Assembly: GCA_013152385.1 (NCBI GenBank)
Contig: JAADGL010000036.1
Location: forward strand, 1 to 46,980
Reading direction: 5' to 3'
From: Acidobacteriota bacterium
Lineage (GTDB): Bacteria; Acidobacteriota; Holophagae; Thermotomaculales; Thermotomaculaceae
Length of the DNA stretch: 46,980 bases
Translations under genes and position numbers: made by a program
Shown: positions 26,341 through 34,383 of the stretch, in pieces
How the letters are laid out: the number at the start of each line of letters is the position of its first letter
How positions within the stretch are numbered: the stretch's first letter is position 1
Notes under the pieces: model-generated
Databases searched by the model: none
The model's input: the letters and a program-made list of their open reading frames with translations, nothing else
Told to the model about the DNA's origin: nothing

Positions 26341-26897
26341 ACCGGATTCTCGAATTTATCCAGCGGAACCGGAAATTTTACATGATTTTGGCGCTTATTG
26401 TTATTCTCAATCTTCTGTTTTTTGTATTTGCCGGTTCCAGAGAACTGGCACTTTACAATGATTCGGCCCAGGTTTTGCAGGATACCGCTGTTCAAGTGAG
26501 AAATGCCCGGCGCCATTATCAGGATGCCAGAAGAATCACATCAAACGTTCTGGACGCACAAAAACGGATTCGCCGATTCTTCGGCAGTGAGTTAAGCAGA
26601 GGGGGCTCGGTTCTTCTGGAATTGACCGGTAAGATTTATGATATTTTGAATGAAAACCACATGGATTTTCAACATGTGTCCTATGACAGGAGAGCGGAGT
26701 TGAAGGGAATGGTAAACCGGATTGTGATTCATGTTCCGGTGAAAGCCGGTTACAGGGATTTTGAAAAACTGATACGGGATCTGGAGCAGCTTCCTTTTCC
26801 GGTTTTTATTGACAGGGTCAGTATTTCGTCGGTAACCGGAGGCAAGATCAGTGCCACGGTTGACATTGTCACGTTTTACAAGGAAAAGACATCATGA
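26337..26897 (+). CDS. PilO-like membrane assembly protein
   Basis: 186 residues: short N-terminal cytoplasmic region, single membrane helix (MILALIVILNLLFFVFA), then a helical, coiled-coil-prone stretch (about 40-85) and a ferredoxin-like domain (VNRIVIHVPVKAGYRDFEKL, then DLEQLPFPVFIDRVSIS). This is the PilO/GspM pattern, paired with PilN in the periplasmic alignment complex. Sequence identity to characterised PilO could not be judged by eye; gene order gives most of the support. The start overlaps the previous stop by four bases and its stop overlaps the next start, so translation is coupled. Confidence 0.7.
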   Translation: MNRILEFIQRNRKFYMILALIVILNLLFFVFAGSRELALYNDSAQVLQDTAVQVRNARRHYQDARRITSNVLDAQKRIRRFFGSELSRGGSVLLELTGKIYDILNENHMDFQHVSYDRRAELKGMVNRIVIHVPVKAGYRDFEKLIRDLEQLPFPVFIDRVSISSVTGGKISATVDIVTFYKEKTS

Positions 26898-27481
26898 AAA
26901 TCAGTAAAAGGGAAAAGATACTGTCCATTGCTTTTGTTGTTACCGCCATTCTTGTCTGGATGACAGGAGGCGAAGGCAATGGCGCGCTTCCGGGGGAAAT
27001 CGAGACACCTTTGATTTCTTCCGGGCGAATTTTTGACCAATACCGGAGGATTCGCCCGTTGCCGGAATTGAAATCGCCCAAGAAGTCACCGCCGCTGGAA
27101 TCCAATCGGAATATTTTTCAGTTTGGGAGCCGGACAGTGCCGGATTCTGCCGTGAACAGCGGATTGAGCAGTGTGTCTGGGAAAGACGTTTCCGGGAGCC
27201 TGTTGGCGGGGCAGGGTGCCGCCGGAAAAAAGTTGTCATCCGAACCGGCAAAACCGCGGCCTCCGGAAGTGGATTTTAAGCTTGCGGGAATCATTCTGGC
27301 CGGTCCGGTTCGGGCAGCGGTGATTACAAGGTCTCCGGAGCTGTTCGTTGTGAGGGAATCCCGGAAGTTCCTGAATCATTTCATTCTGAAAAGTGTGAAA
27401 CGGAAGGGAATTGTTATTGGATATACTGATTTTAAGGATGAATTGTTCATCCCACTTAAAAAGGACGGGGGGTTGCAGTGA
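26894..27481 (+). CDS. PilP/GspC-like periplasmic linker protein
   Basis: 195 residues. The N-terminus has one hydrophobic segment (ILSIAFVVTAILVW) that would anchor it in the inner membrane, a long Pro/Ser-rich linker with an NRNIFQFG motif, and a C-terminal small beta-domain (VDFKLAGIILAGPVRAAVIT, then FFVVRESRKF-like and IVIGYTDFKDELFIPL strands), which is the HR/PilP fold that binds the secretin N-domains. No PDZ domain is present. Location immediately before the secretin fits PilP or GspC. Its last codon overlaps the secretin GTG start. Confidence 0.65.
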   Translation: MKISKREKILSIAFVVTAILVWMTGGEGNGALPGEIETPLISSGRIFDQYRRIRPLPELKSPKKSPPLESNRNIFQFGSRTVPDSAVNSGLSSVSGKDVSGSLLAGQGAAGKKLSSEPAKPRPPEVDFKLAGIILAGPVRAAVITRSPELFVVRESRKFLNHFILKSVKRKGIVIGYTDFKDELFIPLKKDGGLQ

Positions 27482-29811
27482 AGAAGCTAATTCTGATTGT
27501 TTCCACGTTGATGCTGGTCGCGTGCTTCAAGCCGAAAGGATATGACGAGGCTGTATCCGCATTTCAGCACAAAAACTGGGATGGCGCGGCGGCAAAATTT
27601 GCAAAGCTGGTCATTGCCTATCCCGATAATGTTGAGTTTAAGGTCAAATGGGAGATGGCCAAAAACAATGCGGCCAAATACCATGCCCGGCTCGGCCGGA
27701 AAGAAGAGATGAAGGGGAATCTGGAGCAGGCGGTAAAAGAGTACAACAAATCTCTTTTCTATGATTCCACCAATCATTATGTTCAGGACCAGTTGGACCG
27801 TATCATGAATAAACTGGTTCAATTGGAGCGGGCAAAGGAAAAGAAAGGAACAACACTCCAGCAAATGGAAGAGAAAACCGTTGAGAAAACAGGTGTTCCC
27901 ATTCTGAATCCGGGCTCTGACCGTCCCATTGATTTGTATTTCCCGGCGAAAAAAAGTCTTCGGGATATTTTTCATGCGTTGGGTACATCATCCGGCATTA
28001 ACATTCTTTTTGACACCTCTTTTCAGGATACTCAGATTGCCATTGATTTGAGGGGAATGACGTTTTACAACGCCCTGAAGTCGCTGATGCTGGCTACCGG
28101 CCATTTTTATAAAGTCATTGATAATAAAACCATCATTGTTTTAAAGGACACAAAGCAGAATCATGACAAATATGACGACAAAATCATTAAAGTGTATTAT
28201 CTGTCGTATGCCAAGCCCATTGATATGAAAAATAATCTACGCCTCCTGACCGGAATAAAGGAAATATTTGATAATAAAGATTTAAATTGTGTTGTTGTGA
28301 TGGGGACACCCCAGCAGATTGCCATTGCCAACCGGATTGTTTCATTGAATGACAAACCGAAAGCCGAAGTGCTGGTGGATTTTGAGTTGATGGAGGTGAA
28401 CCGCTCGAATCTGGATCAATTGGGGATCAGTCCTACGGACGGCTCAAATCCCACCTATAAAGTCGGTGCCGGACTTTTTGCGGACAGTTCGGATACCGGT
28501 TCCACTACCCCCGGTTTTGTAGACCGGAACAATGCGGTATGGCGTTTCGGTATCCCTCTGCTGCAGCTTGATTTTCTGAAATCCATCGGAGAGGCAAAAG
28601 AAGTTTCCAACCCCACCATTCGGGTATCGGAGGGAGAAAAAGGTAAAATTCTTATCGGCCAGTCGGTCCCCATTGCCACAACGTCTTTTACGCCTTTTAC
28701 CGGTGCGACAGGAACCGGTGCGAACAACACGCCGTATTCCGGGATCGGCGGTCAGCCGTTGACGTCTTTTAACTATCAGGAAGTGGGGATTAAAATCGAA
28801 GTGACTCCCCGGGTTCATCATAATGGGGACATTTCATTGAAGCTGAAACTTGAAGTTAGTTCTATTGTTGACAATAAAACGGGATTTCAGCCGGTAATCG
28901 GAAAACGGACGGTGGAAACGGTTCTCCGTGTGAGAAACGGGGAGAGCGTGATGCTGGCGGGACTGCTGAAAGACAGTGAACGCACCTCATTGAATGGGAT
29001 AAAAGGGCTGGCGGATATTCCTGTGCTGGGACGATTGTTCTCCAGTACCAAAAAAGAGCTGGAGCAGACAGATGTAATGATGACCATTACACCGCATATT
29101 GTCCGGGGCCCCAACATCAAAGAAGAGGATATGATGCCGTATGCTGTGGGCAGCAAAGCCGAAAGTAATTTTTCACCGGATGACCCCTTCGGATATTCCT
29201 CCAATAAAAGAGGAATGCTGAAAGAGAAAGAAAACTCATCCATAAAAAACACAGTTCGTCCGGTTGACAATCGTTCAGGAAAGACAATGTCACATCCTTC
29301 CTCCGTCAAAGAGAGCAGCCGGGTGGAACCGAAGCTGCAAGTGCCGGTTGCTGGAACCAAAGCGGCGAGGGACCTGGCTGCCTCCAGTATGATTCCGGCC
29401 ATGATTTCGCTCACACCCCGAAAAGCGAAGGTCGAAATCGGAAAAACGGTAATGCAGTCCCTGTTCGCAACAAATTTCAGGGATGTGGACATGGTAGATC
29501 TGGTTATTACCTATGATCCTTCAAAAATCAATGTGGTGAACGTGGTTCAGGGAGGATTTATGGGGGGAGACGGTACAGGCGTTTCTTTTGTGCCGGTCTG
29601 GGACAATAAAAACGGCCGCCTTGCGCTGACCATTGACCGGAGAGGTGGCGCCGCCGGCCGGAGCGGCACCGGAATGCTGGCAAACATTATTATTAAAGGT
29701 GTCGGGAAGGGTACGTCTCCCGTCGGTGTCATGTCGTCTTCAAAAGTCGTGGCAAAAGACGGAAGCGCTGTGGGATACAAATTTATCAATGGAGAGGTGA
29801 CGGTTCATTGA
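27478..29811 (+). CDS. Secretin (GspD/PilQ-like) lipoprotein with TPR and cohesin domains
   Basis: 777 residues. Lipobox LMLVAC (Cys16) indicates an outer-membrane lipoprotein. Residues 20-105 contain TPR-like helices (FAKLVIAYPDNVEF, YNKSLFYDSTNHYV); about 145-290 are secretin N-domains (SLRDIFHALGTSSGINILFD, then ALKSLMLATGHFYK); about 300-545 form the secretin barrel (VEVNRSNLDQLGISP region; GLLKDSERTSLNGIKGLADI and the VPVLGRLFSS-type motif); and about 640-777 are a cohesin domain (VVNVVQGGFMGG, GMLANIIIKGVG). Cohesin-tailed secretins occur in Acidobacteria-like groups. It forms the outer-membrane channel. Start codon is GTG, overlapping the previous stop. A lipid anchor means no pilotin need be assumed. 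Confidence 0.9.
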   Translation: MKKLILIVSTLMLVACFKPKGYDEAVSAFQHKNWDGAAAKFAKLVIAYPDNVEFKVKWEMAKNNAAKYHARLGRKEEMKGNLEQAVKEYNKSLFYDSTNHYVQDQLDRIMNKLVQLERAKEKKGTTLQQMEEKTVEKTGVPILNPGSDRPIDLYFPAKKSLRDIFHALGTSSGINILFDTSFQDTQIAIDLRGMTFYNALKSLMLATGHFYKVIDNKTIIVLKDTKQNHDKYDDKIIKVYYLSYAKPIDMKNNLRLLTGIKEIFDNKDLNCVVVMGTPQQIAIANRIVSLNDKPKAEVLVDFELMEVNRSNLDQLGISPTDGSNPTYKVGAGLFADSSDTGSTTPGFVDRNNAVWRFGIPLLQLDFLKSIGEAKEVSNPTIRVSEGEKGKILIGQSVPIATTSFTPFTGATGTGANNTPYSGIGGQPLTSFNYQEVGIKIEVTPRVHHNGDISLKLKLEVSSIVDNKTGFQPVIGKRTVETVLRVRNGESVMLAGLLKDSERTSLNGIKGLADIPVLGRLFSSTKKELEQTDVMMTITPHIVRGPNIKEEDMMPYAVGSKAESNFSPDDPFGYSSNKRGMLKEKENSSIKNTVRPVDNRSGKTMSHPSSVKESSRVEPKLQVPVAGTKAARDLAASSMIPAMISLTPRKAKVEIGKTVMQSLFATNFRDVDMVDLVITYDPSKINVVNVVQGGFMGGDGTGVSFVPVWDNKNGRLALTIDRRGGAAGRSGTGMLANIIIKGVGKGTSPVGVMSSSKVVAKDGSAVGYKFINGEVTVH

Positions 29812-30263
29812 AGTCAAAGGGCTTCACATATATCGAATTGCTTGTGGCTGCCATGATGCTGGCAATCCTGGCATCAGCGGCATTGCCGATGATTAAAGTT
29901 TCGGTGAAACGCAAAAAGGAAATTCGTCTTCGCCGGGCCCTGCGTGAGATGCGGAGAGCGATTGACCGCTATAAAGACATGACAGACCGCGGGATTATTC
30001 CCAGAGGTGCGCCGGAAGCCATGGGCTATCCTCCGGATCTGGAAACACTGGTAACCGGGGTGCGCCTGTTGGGGACATTGACGCAGAAGATGAAATTTCT
30101 CCGGAGAATTCCGGTGGACCCCATGACCGGCAAAGCGGAATGGGGCTTACGTTCTGTTCAGGATGATCCGGACTCCACCAGCTGGGGGGGAGAAAATGTT
30201 TATGATGTTTACTCCGAAAGTTCCGGAACCGCTTTGGACGGAACCAAATACAGCACATGGTAA
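29808..30263 (+). CDS. GspG-like major pseudopilin 1
   Basis: 151 residues. Class III signal: KSKG/FTYIELLVAAMMLAI, with Gly5, Phe at +1 and Glu at +5, followed by a hydrophobic helix and a basic alpha-spine (KRKKEIRLRRALREMRRAID), then a globular domain with the GspG hallmarks: YPPDLETLV, LRRIPVDPMTG and a C-terminal ALDGTKYSTW. Prepilin peptidase processing is expected, but that gene is not in this window. The start codon is TTG at 29808 with GGAGAGGTGA upstream, overlapping the secretin stop by four bases. Confidence 0.88.
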   Translation: MKSKGFTYIELLVAAMMLAILASAALPMIKVSVKRKKEIRLRRALREMRRAIDRYKDMTDRGIIPRGAPEAMGYPPDLETLVTGVRLLGTLTQKMKFLRRIPVDPMTGKAEWGLRSVQDDPDSTSWGGENVYDVYSESSGTALDGTKYSTW

Positions 30264-30286
30264 AAACTGATAAATCGGGAGTTGTT

Positions 30287-30697
30287 ATGGACAAACAGCA
30301 TGGCGGAAAAACTGGGAATTCGGGATTTACCGTTATTGAACTGATGGTCGTTTTGACCATAATTGGTATTCTCTCTGCCATCGGTGTAAATTATCATCGG
30401 AAAGCGATTATTCAGACGAAGGAAGCGGTATTGAAGGAAGATTTGTTCCAGATGAGAGACGCGATTGAACAGTACTATGCGGATAAATCCAAGTATCCAC
30501 AGGATCTTCAAACCCTGGTTGACGAAGGGTATCTGCGGAAAATCCCGGTGGATCCCATTACGAAAAGTGCGGACACATGGGAATTGGTTTATGAACAACC
30601 GGTTGACAATGACCCGGATTATGAAGTCGGAGTGGATGACGTACGGAGCGGATCGGAAAAACGGGCACTGGACGGTACGACTTACAATGAGTGGTAA
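30287..30697 (+). CDS. GspG-like pseudopilin 2
   Basis: 136 residues from the ATG at 30287, preceded by GGGAG five bases upstream; an in-frame ATG at 30257 would overlap the previous gene and lacks such a site. Class III signal NSG/FTVIELMVVLTIIGILSAI with Glu5, then a helical spine and the GspG globular pattern YPQDLQTLVDEGYLRKIPVD, ending ALDGTTYNEW. It is therefore a close paralogue of the gene before it. The next gene starts 11 bases before its stop. Confidence 0.88.
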   Translation: MDKQHGGKTGNSGFTVIELMVVLTIIGILSAIGVNYHRKAIIQTKEAVLKEDLFQMRDAIEQYYADKSKYPQDLQTLVDEGYLRKIPVDPITKSADTWELVYEQPVDNDPDYEVGVDDVRSGSEKRALDGTTYNEW

Positions 30698-31289
30698 TTG
30701 GAAAAGTCAGAAAGGCTACATGTTTATTACTGTTCTGGTTGCTGTTGTTATTCTTTCCATTTCCATGGCGGTTTTAATGAAAAGCTGGAGCTACCGGACA
30801 AAAAGAATGAAAGAAAACGAACTCTTATTCCGTGGAGAGCAGTATGCAAGAGCAATTCAGCACTATTATCAGATACATTTGCGATATCCATATAAATTGA
30901 AAGAACTGGTGGATTCAAAGCCGAGGATGATTCGGAAACTTTATAAAGATCCAATGACAAAGAGCGGAAAATGGGGTTTAATTTACCTTTCTGATGTTCA
31001 GTCCGGGCGACTTGCGGCGGAAAAAGCTCGAAAACTTCTACCGACACTGCGGGTTGTGGGAAGAGATGAAGACATACTGCCTCAACCGGAGCAGCAGGTA
31101 GGTGAAACAGCGGAACAGAATCGAAAAATCAGGGGCCAGATTGTTGGTGTGTATTCAAAAAGTAAAGATATCCCTTTTCTTAACTATCAAAAAGGAAAGA
31201 TGTATTCAGATTGGAAGTTTCTCGGTATAATAAACAGAGGTCGTGGGTTCAGAAAATTAAGAATGGGTACATATACCCCCGTTCGCTGA
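30687..31289 (+). CDS. Pseudopilin paralogue 3, lacking Glu5
   Basis: 200 residues. N-terminus KSQKG/YMFITVLVAVVILSI looks like a prepilin signal with Gly before the cut, but has Tyr at +1 and Thr where Glu5 is expected. The globular part follows the GspG pattern (YPYKLKELV, IRKLYKDPMTK, W at the same spacing) with a long insertion (about 115-150) and a C-terminal YQKGKMYSDW matching the ends of its two neighbours. I take it as a third, diverged GspG paralogue; tip-type GspK also lacks Glu5, so a tip role is possible. The ATG at 30687 overlaps the previous gene by 11 bases. Confidence 0.78.
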   Translation: MSGNWKSQKGYMFITVLVAVVILSISMAVLMKSWSYRTKRMKENELLFRGEQYARAIQHYYQIHLRYPYKLKELVDSKPRMIRKLYKDPMTKSGKWGLIYLSDVQSGRLAAEKARKLLPTLRVVGRDEDILPQPEQQVGETAEQNRKIRGQIVGVYSKSKDIPFLNYQKGKMYSDWKFLGIINRGRGFRKLRMGTYTPVR

Positions 31290-31299
31290 AGGAGGCCGG

Positions 31300-31623
31300 A
31301 TGCCGGAAAAAGAAAAAAGAGAATTGTTTTCAGATGAAGAACATCTGGATAATGCAATCCAGTGTTTGAAAGTGCTTGCGCATCCGTTGCGCTTGAAAAT
31401 TCTTGTATTGTTGATGGATGGCCCGACAAATGTATCTGCTTTGGAACGGGTTCTGGGGTCTTCCCAGCCGAATATTTCCCAACATCTTGCCATTATGCGG
31501 TATCGCGGGATGCTGAAACAGGACAAGAGGGGAAATGAGGTGTACTACAGTATTAAGAATCAGCGCCTGCGCCAAATGCTGATGAGTATTGCCGGGTTAT
31601 TTTGCGAACAATTCGAAGATTGA
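31300..31623 (+). CDS. ArsR-family winged-helix regulator
   Basis: 107 residues. The winged helix-turn-helix is clear: CLKVLAHPLRLKILVLL, ALERVLGSSQPNISQHLAIM, and wing KRGNEVYYSI. The classical metal-binding ELCVCD motif is absent at the start of the recognition region (SALERVLG), and only Cys22 and one C-terminal Cys remain, so classic metal sensing is unlikely. It starts 11 bases after the third pseudopilin gene with a good GAAGGAGG site, so it could be the last gene of the secretion operon and might autoregulate it. Target genes are not visible. Confidence 0.85.
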   Translation: MPEKEKRELFSDEEHLDNAIQCLKVLAHPLRLKILVLLMDGPTNVSALERVLGSSQPNISQHLAIMRYRGMLKQDKRGNEVYYSIKNQRLRQMLMSIAGLFCEQFED

Positions 31624-31756
31624 AAGCGGGGTTTCCCGAAGAAAGGGAGTTGAGCGGTTTTTAATTCCTTTGGGTTTCACAAATCAAATAAATCAACACA
31701 GGCAGCCGTTGTTCGCCTGAGTCGGGACACAGGAATATTTTTTAGAAAAGGAATTC

Positions 31757-32749
31757 ATGGAAACAGTATATTTCGGTGAGAGATCGTTCCGGTTATCCGG
31801 AGCAGTGGTTACAATCGGAAATTTCGACGGAATACATGTGGGTCATCAGAGAATCTTGAAGCGGGGCCGTCAGGTTGCCACAGGGATGGGGGTTCCCCTG
31901 GTTGTAATCAGTTTCAAACCGCATCCGGGGAAAATTTTAAACCCGCAACATGGGCCGGAAATTATCAAAACCGATCGGCAGAAACGCGAATTACTTCGTC
32001 AGCAGGGAGTGGATTATTATTTTGTCATTCGATTCACTCCGGAATTTTCCAGGATGGAACCTGAAAAATTTCTGAACATCCTTCTGGTGGAAACACTGGG
32101 GGCGAGATATGTCCTGGTGGGGGCGGGATTTGCCTTTGGGCGGAAAAGAAGCGGTGATGTCAAGCTGATCAGCCGGTTCGGTAAAAACCACGGGATAGAA
32201 GTCGAACCTGTTCCACACGTGATGCTGGATGGGGAAGTGGTATCCAGCAGCAGTATCCGGAGTTTTTTAAAAAATGGTAAAGTAAGGAAGGCCAACCGCT
32301 TTCTCGGACGATATTATTATATGGAAGGAATTGTGATTCATGGAGAGCAACTGGGTAGAAAATTGGGTTTCCCCACTGCAAACATTATCAGTGAAAACGA
32401 ATTAACGCCGCTTCTCGGGGTCTATGCTTCTGTTACCGGTGTTGAGGGGAAACAGTATGAGAGTATTACAAATATTGGTCTAAAACCTACATTTGGCGGC
32501 AAAAAAGTTATTGTTGAAACCCATTTGTTTGATTTTGACATGGATATATACGGTGAGGAAATCTTTGTCGCCTTTGTCGAATTTATTCGGCCGGAAATGA
32601 AATTTGATTCAGTTCAAAATTTGATTCAGGCAATTGAACGTGATTGTATGCTGGCGAAAGAAATTCTGGGTAAAGAGAGGGACTCCGGCAGTCTTTGCGA
32701 AATGTCGGTGGCTCCTATAAAATCTAACCCGCATGGAGCTAAAAATTAA
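31757..32749 (+). CDS. ribF: Bifunctional riboflavin kinase/FAD synthetase
   Basis: 330 residues. It phosphorylates riboflavin to FMN and adenylates it to FAD. The N-terminal FAD-synthetase nucleotidyltransferase part has GNFDGIHVGHQ at about 22-32 and the SSSSIRSFL motif near 163-171; the C-terminal kinase half has GRKLGFPTANI (about 200-210) and the conserved Glu in VETHLFDF. Length is near the usual 310-320, with a short extra C-terminal tail. The gene has AAAGGA upstream. It follows a 133-base gap that shows no gene. Confidence 0.95.
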   Translation: METVYFGERSFRLSGAVVTIGNFDGIHVGHQRILKRGRQVATGMGVPLVVISFKPHPGKILNPQHGPEIIKTDRQKRELLRQQGVDYYFVIRFTPEFSRMEPEKFLNILLVETLGARYVLVGAGFAFGRKRSGDVKLISRFGKNHGIEVEPVPHVMLDGEVVSSSSIRSFLKNGKVRKANRFLGRYYYMEGIVIHGEQLGRKLGFPTANIISENELTPLLGVYASVTGVEGKQYESITNIGLKPTFGGKKVIVETHLFDFDMDIYGEEIFVAFVEFIRPEMKFDSVQNLIQAIERDCMLAKEILGKERDSGSLCEMSVAPIKSNPHGAKN

Positions 32750-32765
32750 AAAATATTTTAAGTTC

Positions 32766-32793
32766 TTGACATATAGAAGGGATTGTATAGAAT
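32766..32793 (+). promoter_or_regulatory. Strong sigma70-like promoter of the LysM gene
   Basis: Perfect TTGACA (32766-32771), 16-base spacer, TAGAAT (32788-32793), 30 bases before the ATG at 32823. The AGGAG ribosome site is at about 32812-32816. Confidence 0.75.
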
Positions 32794-32822
32794 ATGTTTA
32801 AAAGAGCTTATAGGAGCAAAAG

Positions 32823-33950
32823 ATGGCAAAGCATTTCACAAAGACTGTTTTTTGTTTTGTAATGGCGGTGTCTATTTCATGTGCGGCAATGGCTCAGGTT
32901 GTTGTCAAGAAACACTGGACACCCTACGAACCACCAACTACCTATCCTGCGGGTACCAATGTGTACACGATTCAAAAAGGTGATACCTTATGGGACCTGT
33001 CAGCGAAATTTCTCAAGGATCCGTATTTGTGGCCTCAGATCTGGAAAGAGAACCACTATATTAAAGATCCGCATTGGATATACCCCGGTGATCCGCTTGC
33101 AATCGGGAAGATCACTGTGGTGGCGCCGAAACCGGTGGAGCCGGCGACCGAACCGGTTAAGAAGGCAATTAAAGAATTTTCGGAACCGGCGGCACCAACC
33201 CGGAAACCCCGGAAGAAAACTGCCATCTCCACTCAGAAAGAAGCGAAACTTCATGATCTGGCATACAAAACAGACATCGAATGTGCACCTTTTGTTATGG
33301 AAACATCAAACAAAGATGCCCGGATTGCACATCTTGCCGTTGTTAAACGTGCGGAAGAGGATATTCAGGAACTGAGTACCGATGATGTCCTGTACCTGTC
33401 CGGCGGAACTGCCAATGGCTTGAAAGCGGGGAAAGAATATCTTGTGGTACACCGCTTCGGTGTGGTTAAAAATCCGGTAACCCATGAAACTGTCGGGATT
33501 GGCTATGTCCGATCCGGCAGAGTGAAAATACTGCTTTGTCATGAAAATACGTCCACCGCATTGATACTGGGAGTCTGCAGGCCCATTCATATGGGAGACG
33601 TTGTGATTGATCATCAACTTGAGCCGATTCCGGTTACAATCGGCTATAAACCGTATCCGCGCTACGGGGAAGCGGTCAAAGGGGACAAAGCATATTTCCT
33701 GATGGTTTCCGACCAGCAGTTTACCCTTGGAGAAGATGCCAGTTCAGTTATTTCCATGGGGTCTGCGGATGGCGTTGCCCCCGGTGATATCTTTGTGATT
33801 TATGACCGGAACTTAAGGGAAGGGTTCCCTGTGTATGAAGGAGAGGCGGTTGTTCTGTTCGCTGCTGAACATACCGCTTCGGTACGGATTATTCATTCGG
33901 CCAAACCGATTGTATGGACCCAGTCTTACCTGGTTAAGCGGCCTGAATAA
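32823..33950 (+). CDS. Exported LysM-domain protein
   Basis: 375 residues. Signal peptide 1-24 (cut after AMA), then a LysM domain about 47-95 (YTIQKGDTLWDLSAKFLKDP, ending WIYPGDPL), a basic Pro/Lys linker, and a C-terminal region of about 220 residues with strands resembling repeated OB- or SH3-like folds. LysM binds peptidoglycan. Comparable LysM proteins with the same DPYLWPQIW form occur in T4P and septum-related systems of delta/acidobacterial genomes. The C-terminal region's function is unknown. It is followed by the thioredoxin-like gene after 12 bases. Confidence 0.85.
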   Translation: MAKHFTKTVFCFVMAVSISCAAMAQVVVKKHWTPYEPPTTYPAGTNVYTIQKGDTLWDLSAKFLKDPYLWPQIWKENHYIKDPHWIYPGDPLAIGKITVVAPKPVEPATEPVKKAIKEFSEPAAPTRKPRKKTAISTQKEAKLHDLAYKTDIECAPFVMETSNKDARIAHLAVVKRAEEDIQELSTDDVLYLSGGTANGLKAGKEYLVVHRFGVVKNPVTHETVGIGYVRSGRVKILLCHENTSTALILGVCRPIHMGDVVIDHQLEPIPVTIGYKPYPRYGEAVKGDKAYFLMVSDQQFTLGEDASSVISMGSADGVAPGDIFVIYDRNLREGFPVYEGEAVVLFAAEHTASVRIIHSAKPIVWTQSYLVKRPE

Positions 33951-33962
33951 GTCAGTAGAAAT

Positions 33963-34379
33963 ATGTCGATTCTTTTAAAAACAACAATTGGAATAGCAGC
34001 CGTTCTGGCTGCTATTTTTCTTGTGCTGAACCTGCTTCGAATCTGGATGATTCGAAAAGCGGGGAAACTGAAAGGAAAGAATTTAAAAGAGCTTTATCCG
34101 GCCGCAAAATTGAAAACAGGCTTTATCTATTTCTTTTCTCCATCGTGTGCCCCCTGCCGACAGATGACCCCCATGCTCAGAAAAATAGAAAAGGAAGGCG
34201 TTCCCGGCCGTTTTGTGGATATTTCCGTGGATATGGCGCCGGCCCGGTCGCTGGGTGTTTTCGGGACGCCGGCGGTTGTGTTGGTGAAAGAGGATATTGT
34301 CTCGGATGTGATTTTCGGAATGCAATCGGAATCAATGCTAAGGGAGCGTCTCAGTCGGCTGAATATCAGGGGCCGATGA
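33963..34379 (+). CDS. Membrane-anchored thioredoxin-like protein
   Basis: 138 residues. One membrane helix (about 6-26) followed by a basic stretch, then a thioredoxin-like core with redox motif CAPC (62-65, CxxC) and the cis-Pro in FGTPAVVLV near residue 101. The basic residues after the helix (RIWMIRKAGKLKGK) fit an N-out, cytoplasm-facing core by the positive-inside rule, so it may work inside rather than in the periplasm; topology is inference. It starts 12 bases after the LysM gene and ends 4 bases before the next one, so the three are likely cotranscribed. The substrate is unknown. Confidence 0.82.
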   Translation: MSILLKTTIGIAAVLAAIFLVLNLLRIWMIRKAGKLKGKNLKELYPAAKLKTGFIYFFSPSCAPCRQMTPMLRKIEKEGVPGRFVDISVDMAPARSLGVFGTPAVVLVKEDIVSDVIFGMQSESMLRERLSRLNIRGR

Positions 34380-34383
34380 TACG

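Noticed and set aside
30465..30686. An upstream N-terminal extension of pseudopilin 3
   Set aside because: It would overlap pseudopilin 2 in another frame and would place the hydrophobic prepilin helix internally; the ATG at 30687 gives a proper class III signal.
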